NCBI GenBank assembly: GCA_903924405.1
Contig: CAIYBH010000029.1
Location: forward strand, 1-58,751
DNA length: 58,751 bases
Direction: 5' to 3'
DNA from: an uncultured Planctomycetaceae bacterium
GTDB lineage: Bacteria > Planctomycetota > Planctomycetia > Planctomycetales > Planctomycetaceae
Shown here: one piece after another, positions 38,472 to 46,062 of the stretch
Numbering within the stretch: position 1 is the first letter of the stretch
Layout of the letters: every line of letters starts with the position of its first letter
The notes under the pieces: generated by a model
The model's input: the letters and a program-made list of their open reading frames with translations, nothing else
Database searches by the model: none
What the model was told of the DNA's origin: nothing
Translations under genes and position numbers: made by a program

Positions 38472-39022
38472 ACAAAACCTCAGGCATTCAGTTCAAGTCA
38501 ATCCCCGTTGACAGCACACCTCAACACATTTTCTGCCAGAACCAGCGTGGCTCGTAAGCCTGGTCGCAGCACTCACGTGCTGAAGCATCATCCCAGGAAG
38601 ACTCAACGCTGAGGTCCCCGCGCACCATCATCCGGCAGAATGCACGTGGTACAAATTCTTCTGGTCCCTGTTCAACACAGCGTTCCCCGAGTTCATACGG
38701 ACGCTTTACTACGCGATGCCTGCGACATCTCGCACGGGCTTCCCCTGCTCAGCATTTCCCGACTGCTGATTTTATAGGCAGTCTCATGGCATGTCATGGA
38801 ACAAAATGCCAGTCTTAACGAAGGACGCACGAATCGGAACAATTGGCAGTTCCGAGAAAACTGCGAAAATGGACTGGTTTTCAGCTATTCCGGGAATTCT
38901 CCCGTATCCCAGCTATCCGCCCTTGGCAGTCCGGCCCGCAAAACCGCGGTCGCAGCCTCAAATGCAACCGCCCCCAGCAAATATCCCTGGGCCGCAAGGC
39001 TCCAATTCAGTCTCCTCGCTCA
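38472..39022. other. Intergenic region, nothing recognised
   Basis: 551 bases between two minus-strand genes. A 316-codon plus-strand frame starting at 38791 is very Pro/Ala/Ser-rich and mirrors the coding frame of the next gene, so it is rejected as antisense shadow. No terminator with a T tract found. Confidence 0.4.
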
Positions 39023-40210
39023 TCATTTTTCTGCACTTCGCTGCTCACCTGCAGATCCACTCCGTTCCTCAGCCGCATCCCCAGCTGCACTGGCTTGCCC
39101 CATCCGGGACAACCAAAGTTCCCGTTCCAGCGCCAACGCTGCCGCTTCAACTGGACGGCCCGCCTGCTTTGCCGCCATCACGGCATCCTGAATCGCCGCC
39201 GCTGTCGATGCCGGGTCCAGTGGCGCTACCAACGGCATCCAGAGCAGTGCTGTCAGCGCTCGATCATAGTCGTTCAGCACCATCAGCGCACGTCCACAAA
39301 TCCACTCTCCGGGACCACGGAGCTCACGCTGGAATTCACACAGACGAACTTGCCACTGCTCCACCGCTAACTCTCGTATCCCCCCCGGCGTCAACAGCGA
39401 CAACCGCCACAACTGCAGCTCCACAATCGCCCCCAGACTTCCACGACCATTTCGCTTCAGACCACGCAAGACGGCCTCTGCCTGCTGCTGATGTGCCGAC
39501 TCATGCAATAATGCGGTGGCTGTCACCAATCGCCGACATTGCGAGTCGGATTGCAGATCTTCCGCCCGCCCGATGTAACGTGCCGACTCCCCCAGGCGTT
39601 CATCCCAGACAAGCGGCAGAAGCAGCAAGTGGCGCGTGTCAGGGTCAGAGTCCAGAATCTGCTCGACCTCCCGAATGCATTCGTCATACCGCCGCTGTGC
39701 GCGAAAAATTTCCGCTCGGGCTGCCCGAATCTCCCGAATGACCCACGGCCGCTGCTCTTCGTCCAGCGCCTTCGTGATCAACGGCAACGCCTCTGACCAC
39801 CGAAAATTCTGAAGATGTTTCAGCCCGGCCTCATAGTCCACAGGTTTCTGAAATCGCAGCGTGGCAACGTCCCGCAGCGGCACGACGTCCGGAGCCCCCG
39901 CGGTTCTGCGAATCAACACCGATTCCGCAACCACATCCTCAATCACTCCGGACAACACTTTTGCACGCCGCAACCCCACAGGTCGTAATTCCACCTGATC
40001 GACACTCACCGCCGGAGGCTCTGGCGTTGTATCCTCCTGAGCCATCACGGGGTTCAGACATATGACCGTCCACACCTGACTCACTATGACAGCAGCGACG
40101 ACCACTCGAATATACGAACAATCCCGGACATCTTTCGCACGCACCCTGCCCTCCGACGCATCACACGCACGCGAAGATCGGCGAAGGCGCTGAATCCAAC
40201 TCTGCCACAT
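39023..40210 (-). CDS. Exported TPR-like protein of unknown function
   Basis: 395 residues from ATG at 40210; the reading from 40390 adds an unlikely leader. The N-terminus has a basic region and a hydrophobic stretch (YIRVVVAAVIVSQVWTVICLNPVMAQE) consistent with a signal peptide cleaved near AQE. Next is a short beta-rich part (LSGVIEDVVAESVLIRR...VPLRDVATLRFQ), then TPR-type helices (YEAGLKHLQNFRWSEALPLITKAL, RAEIFRAQRRYDECIREVEQIL). The C-terminus is Ala/Glu/Ser-rich. No family name is certain. It is divergent from the DUF1501 gene at 40488. Confidence 0.75.
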   Translation of the reverse strand: MWQSWIQRLRRSSRACDASEGRVRAKDVRDCSYIRVVVAAVIVSQVWTVICLNPVMAQEDTTPEPPAVSVDQVELRPVGLRRAKVLSGVIEDVVAESVLIRRTAGAPDVVPLRDVATLRFQKPVDYEAGLKHLQNFRWSEALPLITKALDEEQRPWVIREIRAARAEIFRAQRRYDECIREVEQILDSDPDTRHLLLLPLVWDERLGESARYIGRAEDLQSDSQCRRLVTATALLHESAHQQQAEAVLRGLKRNGRGSLGAIVELQLWRLSLLTPGGIRELAVEQWQVRLCEFQRELRGPGEWICGRALMVLNDYDRALTALLWMPLVAPLDPASTAAAIQDAVMAAKQAGRPVEAAALALERELWLSRMGQASAAGDAAEERSGSAGEQRSAEK

Positions 40211-40487
40211 ATCCCTGCGTCCCGGGACCGCGGCGGTGCCCGGTCCGTATGATTGCCTTAAGAAAGTCGCTGCAGATTCCGCCGCCCATTGTGCCGAGGT
40301 CAAATGAAAACGGCAATCCGGAACCCGTTTCTGCAGCATTGCCCCGGTTCCCACGCACACACTGTTGCTCCTGAACGTTTTCTGGGGCACAATGCGTTGT
40401 CCCGGCTGCTGCGTCCGCCGCCACAGCTATAGCCGTTCACTCCTCCCACCTTCCCGGAACGCCCCCCCAAAAATCAGGACGTCTGCC

Positions 40488-41924
40488 ATGCTCACGATTT
40501 ATGGCAATCCTCGCACTGCCTGTGATGGCCTTCCCCGGCGACAAATACTCTCCGCAGGCGGCATGGGACTGTTCGGCCTTTCCGTTCCGCAACTGCTGGC
40601 CGCCGAATCTGTCAGTCAACCCACCGCCCGGGCGAAGTCTGTCATCTTTCTGATGCTCTTCGGAGGCCCCAGCCAACTTGAAACATGGGACCTGAAACCC
40701 AATGCTCCGGAACAGATTCGCGGGCCGTTCAAGCCCATCGCCAGCCGAACCCCGGAACTCCTGATCGGTGAACACCTGCCGCAGATGGCCGCGATCTCCG
40801 ACAAGTACTGCGTCATTCGCACCATGTCGCATTCCTTCAATGACCACAGCGGCGGCGGTCATTACCTTCAAACAGGGAAACGCTGGCACGTTCCCATCGG
40901 CGGCGGCTTTGCGCCCACGCCACGCGACTGGCCCTCCATGGGGTCGGTGATGGAGTACCATGATCAGCAGACATGGGGGCTGACACGCACCATGCCATCC
41001 TACATGGTGCTGCCCAACAGCCTTGGGGCACTTCAGGAAAAAGGCCAGTACCCTCGTCCCGGCGAACATGCCGGCTGGCTCGGGCCTCGCTACAACCCAC
41101 TCACCACCAGCATCCAGAAGCGGTCACTGGACGACAACCCGTTCTGGAGAAATTGCACCGACGAAGAATTAACGTTTCAGATCTCAGACCTCCGATCGGC
41201 AGACGACGTCAGCGAAACACGGCTCAGCCGCCGACGCTCACTGCTGGAACAATTCGACCGGGAACGACAGCGACTGGAAGCTTCCGGGGCCGCACTTGGC
41301 TTCGATGCCTTCCGGCAACGCGCCTTCTCGCTGATGACGTCCACTCAGACTCGAAACGCTCTGAATATCCGTGAGGAACCTGCCGCGATTCGCGACCGCT
41401 ATGGACGGCACCTGTTCGGACAGTCTGCTCTGATGGCACGACGACTCGTCGAAGCCGGAGTTCGCTACGTCACCGTTCACTATGACTGCGTGGATGGATA
41501 CAGCTGGGACTCCCACCGCAACAGTAATGATGTCCAACGCCACCTGCTGCCCACCTTCGATCAGGCCTGCTCCGCTCTGCTCACCGATCTCGATGAACGA
41601 GGCCTGCTGGATGAGACACTGGTCATCGCGACCGGAGAAATGGGGCGCACACCCAAAGCCAATGCAGAATGGGGCCGCGATCACTGGAGCACTCTGTTCT
41701 CCAGCGTCATCGCCGGTGGTGGGATCCCCGGAGGCCAGTGTTACGGTTCTTCTGACAAGGACGCAGCCTATCCCAGAGAAGCTGTTGTCCGCCCGGAGGA
41801 CCTGGCAGCAACCGTGTATCACGCACTCGGCATTGACCCGGAACTGCGCATTCCCAACGCCGAAAACCGCCCCATCTCCATTGTGGATGGTGGTTCACCC
41901 GTCACCGCACTCTGGGGCTCGTAG
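40488..41924 (+). CDS. DUF1501 Tat-exported protein, unpaired
   Basis: 478 residues from ATG at 40488, with CAGGAC about eight bases upstream and a Tat signal right after it: twin arginine 17-18 (LPRRQILSAGGMGLFGLSV). DUF1501 landmarks are MLFGGPSQLETWDLKP, HSFNDHSGGGHY, ARRLVEAGVRYVTVHYD, TGEMGRTPKANAEWGRDHW and SVIAGGGIPGG. The conserved His and Asp residues of the alkaline-phosphatase-like core are present. Neither a PSD1 cytochrome nor a propeller gene is adjacent. Role unknown. Confidence 0.92.
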   Translation: MLTIYGNPRTACDGLPRRQILSAGGMGLFGLSVPQLLAAESVSQPTARAKSVIFLMLFGGPSQLETWDLKPNAPEQIRGPFKPIASRTPELLIGEHLPQMAAISDKYCVIRTMSHSFNDHSGGGHYLQTGKRWHVPIGGGFAPTPRDWPSMGSVMEYHDQQTWGLTRTMPSYMVLPNSLGALQEKGQYPRPGEHAGWLGPRYNPLTTSIQKRSLDDNPFWRNCTDEELTFQISDLRSADDVSETRLSRRRSLLEQFDRERQRLEASGAALGFDAFRQRAFSLMTSTQTRNALNIREEPAAIRDRYGRHLFGQSALMARRLVEAGVRYVTVHYDCVDGYSWDSHRNSNDVQRHLLPTFDQACSALLTDLDERGLLDETLVIATGEMGRTPKANAEWGRDHWSTLFSSVIAGGGIPGGQCYGSSDKDAAYPREAVVRPEDLAATVYHALGIDPELRIPNAENRPISIVDGGSPVTALWGS

Positions 41925-42015
41925 TCGACGGACTTTCAGTCAGCACTGCGAGCCAACTCATTGCCGTAGGAGCGTTGTCACGCTGCGCCTTCCGAGCGCC
42001 TTCCGAATTGGAAAC

Positions 42016-43287
42016 TTACCACAACGTCGCGAGTGGTTCGTCCGGACCAATCAGCAGTGATGCGCCACCGTCTTCCTGACACGGCCGAACCAGCCCGGCA
42101 CGCAACAGTCGGAATTGACCATTCTTCGTGGCAAAGACCCGCAAACTCCGCCGTCCGGCAGATGGCACCAGTAACGGACGAGCAATCCAGGCGTCTGGAG
42201 CCCGCTGGATTCGCGACAGCACCTGTGCTGACTCCTGCACGTCACCTGCTCCACCAAACCACGGCCGTGCCGCATGCCGCGGATCGTCCGGCCTGATTGC
42301 AAAATGCTCCGGAGCCGCCAGAACTTTTTTCAGAACTGCCGGATCCCCGCAAGAGAGCGCGTCTGCGGTCTCCAGCAGCGGTTCCTGCCCCAGATACTCC
42401 CGGATCATTCGAGGAATCAGTCTCACCAAACGTCGCAGTCGCAGCATGCCGCTTCCCGGGGGGTTCAGGACGTGAACTCGCCCCACTGCCCAGCTGTGCA
42501 CCAACCCAGGCACGCCAACCAGTGAATCCGGCCGAAAACAATTCGGATCCAACAGCTCATCGTCCACTCGGCGCACCAGAGTCCGCACGGGACGCCAGTC
42601 ACCTCGGACCCGCAGAAAGACCCCGTTCCGGTCCACCTTCAGGTCCGAACTCCGCGCCATCGCCGCAGAAAGGCAGCGCGCCAGGAAGTCATTTCCCCGA
42701 AACGTGGCTCCTGAAAATCCCGGATCCAGGACCACCACCTCACCGGTTCCCGCCCCCCGCGGCAACCAGTTGGCAAACAATTCACGACGAACGAATTCCA
42801 CCGCGTCGTCAGTGTCGTCCCAGTGTTCATGCACCAGCCGCTCCAATCCGGCTGGATGCGAGAAATCCTGATCCATCACGACAGCCGTGCCATCCGCCTC
42901 AAGAGCCAGATCCGTCGCGCCAAACAAAGCCCACGTGAGAAAATCCGGGTGCTTCAGAGCCACAGGAATCGCCCACTGCTGCAGATGCAACTCCAGACCC
43001 TGCAGCGATTCCCCCTGCAAAAATCCGGGTAGACGACGTTCGGTCTGAAAGTGCTGCAAAAATGCAGCAATCGCTTCAAATCGCTGCAGAAGGCCCTGCT
43101 CCAGAAATCTCCATGTCCCGTCCGACAATCGTGCCGAATCATCACCGACTGTCGAATTCTCCGGCAGGCTGCCCGTGTTTTGCTCCAGCCCCTGCAGGTG
43201 ACGCTGCTGCCGTCCAGTCCGCGCATGCGCCGCCGTGGAGTCGAGGGGAGTTACATATTCAACGGATTCCCGAAACATGACCGTCAC
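42016..43287 (-). CDS. Circularly permuted ATP-grasp family protein, solitary
   Basis: 423 residues from GTG at 43287 (an ATG at 43278 is possible). The family pattern is visible: WRFLEQGLLQRFEAIAAFL near residues 59-78, DLALEADGTAVVMDQDFSHPAGL (126-148), VVVLDPGFSGATFRGNDFLARCL corresponding to the TPGP...E..YLARYLG segment, VRRVDDELLDP at 238-248, RPDSLVGVPGL, and NPPGSGML matching N..GSG.LE. These are the nucleotide and metal regions of circularly permuted ATP-grasp ligases. Homologues normally sit with an alpha-E (DUF403) protein and a transglutaminase-like protease; neither is present here. The sequence is divergent and slightly short. Confidence 0.7.
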   Translation of the reverse strand: MTVMFRESVEYVTPLDSTAAHARTGRQQRHLQGLEQNTGSLPENSTVGDDSARLSDGTWRFLEQGLLQRFEAIAAFLQHFQTERRLPGFLQGESLQGLELHLQQWAIPVALKHPDFLTWALFGATDLALEADGTAVVMDQDFSHPAGLERLVHEHWDDTDDAVEFVRRELFANWLPRGAGTGEVVVLDPGFSGATFRGNDFLARCLSAAMARSSDLKVDRNGVFLRVRGDWRPVRTLVRRVDDELLDPNCFRPDSLVGVPGLVHSWAVGRVHVLNPPGSGMLRLRRLVRLIPRMIREYLGQEPLLETADALSCGDPAVLKKVLAAPEHFAIRPDDPRHAARPWFGGAGDVQESAQVLSRIQRAPDAWIARPLLVPSAGRRSLRVFATKNGQFRLLRAGLVRPCQEDGGASLLIGPDEPLATLW

Positions 43288-43934
43288 TGTTTTCTCTTGA
43301 AACGCGGTTTCAAAGCCTCACGATAGACCCTGCAGCAAATCCCATGCCGCAATCGAGCATTACAAACGAATACCGGCGGAATGACGGCACTCTGACACCG
43401 CGCAGTCGAACGAGGTTCACAGAAACGGACAAAAGGCAGTCCGCACAACGCCTCACAGCGAAATGCTATGCACTCAACACTCCGATGCCTGGCACTGACT
43501 GCCCCGAGATGGCGAAACCGCGTTTAGCCCGCAAATAGTCACGTTTCGTACGGACGAAACGCACGCCGTGGCCTTTCACCGGCGAATTCAGCAAACAATC
43601 ACCTCTCCTCAATCAAGCGAAAACCGCCCCGAATCTCGCGAATTGCCCGGATTTCGCCCCCCCCACCGGCCGCCTGCCAACGACATTGCTTGTGGGACTC
43701 GGGTGTGCCGGGCACGCGTTCAGCATCACGCGAAACCAAAGGCACCTTGTCGCATGGAATAGGCCGAATTTTGAAAATCACTCGTCACCGATCTTCTCTG
43801 AACATAGAATTCTACTGGAATTACGGCGAAAAATGGGCTGATACAAAAAGTACGGTCCAGCAGGCAGTTGTGCCTGCCGGCGATCAGATCAGACGGATTC
43901 GGTGACTAAACTGCCGCCTTTGCGGGACCACACC
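43288..43934. other. Intergenic region carrying a two-hairpin element
   Basis: 647 bases between the divergent ATP-grasp and FHA genes. Apart from the structured element at 43491-43561, small frames of 60-71 codons are unsupported. A run of C and T near 43660 gives local low complexity. Confidence 0.45.
43491..43561 (+). repeat. Two-hairpin intergenic element, copy A
   Basis: GGCA-ctgac-TGCC hairpin (43491-43503), four bases, GATGGCGAAA (43508-43517), 17 variable bases, ATAGTC (43535-43540), then hairpin CGTTTCG - six-base loop - CGAAACG (43542-43561). Order and spacing match copy B at 48811-48882 although the first stem has different bases. Confidence 0.7.
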
Positions 43935-44381
43935 ATGCTGGCTCAATTGATTCCCAAAGACGGTGGTCCTCCCATCACCCTGACGCACCCGATTACCGTC
44001 GTCGGCCGCAATGCTTAACAGTGTGATCTGGTGCTGGATCACACCAGCATCTCCAAGCAACACTGTATGCTGGTAAAAACTGACGGTCTGGTGTATCTGC
44101 GAGACCTTGGCAGTACGAATGGGACGCGGGTTAACGGGCAGCGAGTCATTCGCGGGGCGCTGTTGCCCGGCGACCTGCTGTCCTTCGCCGGCCTCAACTT
44201 CCGCATTCATATGGGGCCCGATCCAGCCATCGATGCCTCCCCCGGCGGCCGAACAGAATGGATGCCCGGACTCCCCGGTCAGGCAAAATCCGGGAAGCCG
44301 TCCGGCGGAAAACCGCTGTCCGACTCCAGCCTCAGCGATGTTCGCTTTCTCCGCGACTCCGACCTGCTGATCCCCGACTAA
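43935..44381 (+). pseudogene. FHA-domain gene interrupted by an in-frame TAA
   Basis: Reading from ATG 43935 gives MLAQLIPKDGGPP...ITVVGRNA, then TAA at 44016-44018 (codon 28), then without any frame change QCDLVLDHTSISKQHC...DLGSTNGTRVNG. Together these make one complete forkhead-associated domain with its GR, SxxH-like SKQH and GSTNGT motifs. Expected text at the break is VGRNxxCDLVLDH, so a single-base change (for example GAA or CAA to TAA) explains it. A restart at GTG 44031 would lose the first three strands and the conserved Gly-Arg. The tail is Gly/Ser/Pro-rich. It is a recent pseudogene, a sequencing error, or dependent on readthrough. FHA domains bind phosphothreonine. Confidence 0.8.
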
Positions 44382-44473
44382 CAGCCCCCCGCCGCATTCC
44401 GCGGCAATCCCCCAAACGTCGGCGTTCACGACGGCCTCGGCTCTAACCACATTGAGGCCCTCTGCGGCTCCGC

Positions 44474-44575
44474 GGTGCCATGCACCTGCGGCCCCGCCCC
44501 GGTGCATGGCACCCTGGCAATCATCGGTGCATGGCACCCTGGCTATCATCGGTGCATGGCACCCTGGCTATCATT
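44474..44575. repeat. 25-bp tandem repeat array built on GGTGCATGGCACC
   Basis: Three 25-bp units start at 44501, 44526 and 44551, differing at one or two positions. Each begins with the near-palindrome GGTGCATGGCACC followed by CTGGCtATCATC. An inverted copy GGTGCCATGCACC lies at 44474-44486 and can pair with the first unit across a GC-rich loop. The rest of the 661-base spacer 44382-45042 has no recognisable gene. Confidence 0.85.
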
Positions 44576-44706
44576 CGCGGCAGGAGTGATGAACCTGCTT
44601 CGAATCCAGGCCACCCGCCCACCGTCGTGAATGACCGCCCAAACAGCTCCGATGGCCCCCGATGCACGGCCCCCACGCGACCACCCCTGAGTCACTGAAG
44701 CGTGCA

Positions 44707-44719
44707 GGTGCATGGCACC
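44707..44719. repeat. Dispersed fifth copy of GGTGCATGGCACC
   Basis: The same 13-bp core as the tandem array, isolated about 130 bases downstream and flanked by A and T so that it reads AGGTGCATGGCACCT. It shows that the core can occur outside the array. Confidence 0.75.
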
Positions 44720-45042
44720 TGGGTGTTGCATGGCGACGATTTCCCGCGATAAGGCGGCTGCGGCACTTCCTGCCGATCGCCCGAATGCCGTGGAGGAACG
44801 CGCCCGTCCTGCCGATACAAGGCATATCGCAGACACAATCGTGAAGACTGATTCTTCGCGATCCATCCGCAAAATCGAAATATTTTCACAAGTCCGCGGA
44901 AAGTCTCGTTCGATATCTGAAAGGACGCTGATTCTTCAGCGGACACCTTCGGAATTCACGATTGAGGCGGTCGCGGGTCTGGGACCACGCGGCGAGGATA
45001 TGACTCATGGCAATCCCCTCTGTTTCTTCAGGGAAAACGACA

Positions 45043-45618
45043 ATGCAGAAGTTCGGCAGACACTTACGACGCGGGGTCGTGCTGACGACGATCTGCCTGA
45101 TGCTCCTGTCCTCCAGCGGATGTACGCTGACGGGTGGGTTTGTCAGCGTGCTCTGGTCCTATGTCACTTTCTGGAAGGTGCTGCCCGCAGTGCCTGTGCC
45201 GGCTTACCAAAGCCAGCTGATGGAAGACAAACTCTGGGAAGATGAACGCTACAACCGCGTTCCCGTGCTGGATCCCGTCGAAGGCGATGTCTTCTGCGTC
45301 GATCCTCCGAGCGAAGATCAGGTCATGCGAGCACTGCCGAATGACCCGGCCGGTGGCGTTGCCTTCTTCCAGGAAACGCAGATGAACAATGTTCGCATCG
45401 TCGTGGAACCCCTCGTGGATCGTCTCGACGACTGCAAGGTCTACCCGCTGGTTGGCCCCTGCCGCCTGCATCACTGTCACTACAAGTGCACGGTCTACTA
45501 CGACAAGACAATCCGAGCCTACTGGCCAGTCCCCTTCACACATGTCGATCAGTCTGTGGAAGTCGTGTACATCGACAAAGACCACCTGATCCGCTGTGCT
45601 GGCCCGGCAACTCCCTGA
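45043..45618 (+). CDS. Putative lipoprotein of unknown function
   Basis: 191 residues from ATG at 45043, eight bases after AGGGA; an earlier ATG at 45007 has no ribosome site. A type II signal is clear: basic HLRRG, a hydrophobic core, then LSSSGC with Cys27 as the lipidation site. The mature protein contains DDCKVYPLVGPCRLHHCHYKCTVYYDK, a Cys/His-rich stretch that might bind metal or form disulfides, and ends with VDQSVEVVYIDKDHLIR. No family is recognised; similar small lipoproteins are known in planctomycetes. It is followed by an intrinsic terminator. Confidence 0.75.
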   Translation: MQKFGRHLRRGVVLTTICLMLLSSSGCTLTGGFVSVLWSYVTFWKVLPAVPVPAYQSQLMEDKLWEDERYNRVPVLDPVEGDVFCVDPPSEDQVMRALPNDPAGGVAFFQETQMNNVRIVVEPLVDRLDDCKVYPLVGPCRLHHCHYKCTVYYDKTIRAYWPVPFTHVDQSVEVVYIDKDHLIRCAGPATP

Positions 45619-45651
45619 GACCCGACGCTCACGGACACACACAGACCCCTT

Positions 45652-45695
45652 AAAGCCAAAGGAATCGCTTCACCGCGGTTTCTTTGGCTTTTTTC
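45652..45695 (+). terminator. Rho-independent terminator after the lipoprotein gene
   Basis: AAAGCCAAAGGAA (45652-45664) pairs with TTTCTTTGGCTTT (45679-45691), one G-T wobble, 14-base loop, followed directly by TTTTCTTTCT. It is placed 34 bases after the stop. The remaining spacer to 46062 shows nothing else. Confidence 0.85.
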
Positions 45696-46062
45696 TTTCT
45701 GTCCCGGGGCGGGTTGCGGTCGGCAGTCGCAGCGACGACCGAGGCTCAGACACGTTGCCCGAAGCTGGGACCAAAATCGCCGTTCCTGCGTTGCGAACCA
45801 ATCGCTGTGGAGTGGACAAACAGCCATAAATCAGTCGTCTCAGACAGTTTCCGGGAACCCCGCGATACGGCATGTCGTCTCCTGACTGTGAAGTTATTGC
45901 TGACACGTTACCCTCACATCGAACGCACTCGCCCGAGGACGACAAATCCTGTATCCTTCAGGGAAAGTCCCCGGACGAACGACCGGGATTCACGTTACTC
46001 TCTCTGCACAGTCTCAGCACGAATTCCTAAGCTGCGTCGACGCAGCACGTGGAGATTCCAGC

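Noticed and set aside
38791..39741. 316-codon plus-strand frame
   Set aside because: Very Pro/Ala/Ser-rich and mostly antisense to the TPR-like gene at 39023-40210; composition is that of a shadow frame.
44031..44381. FHA gene as a functional short ORF from GTG 44031
   Set aside because: It would lack the first three strands and the conserved Gly-Arg needed for phosphothreonine binding, and the upstream half is preserved in the same frame.
44501..44575. CRISPR array
   Set aside because: Repeats are directly adjacent 25-bp units without unique spacers, and no cas gene is in the window.
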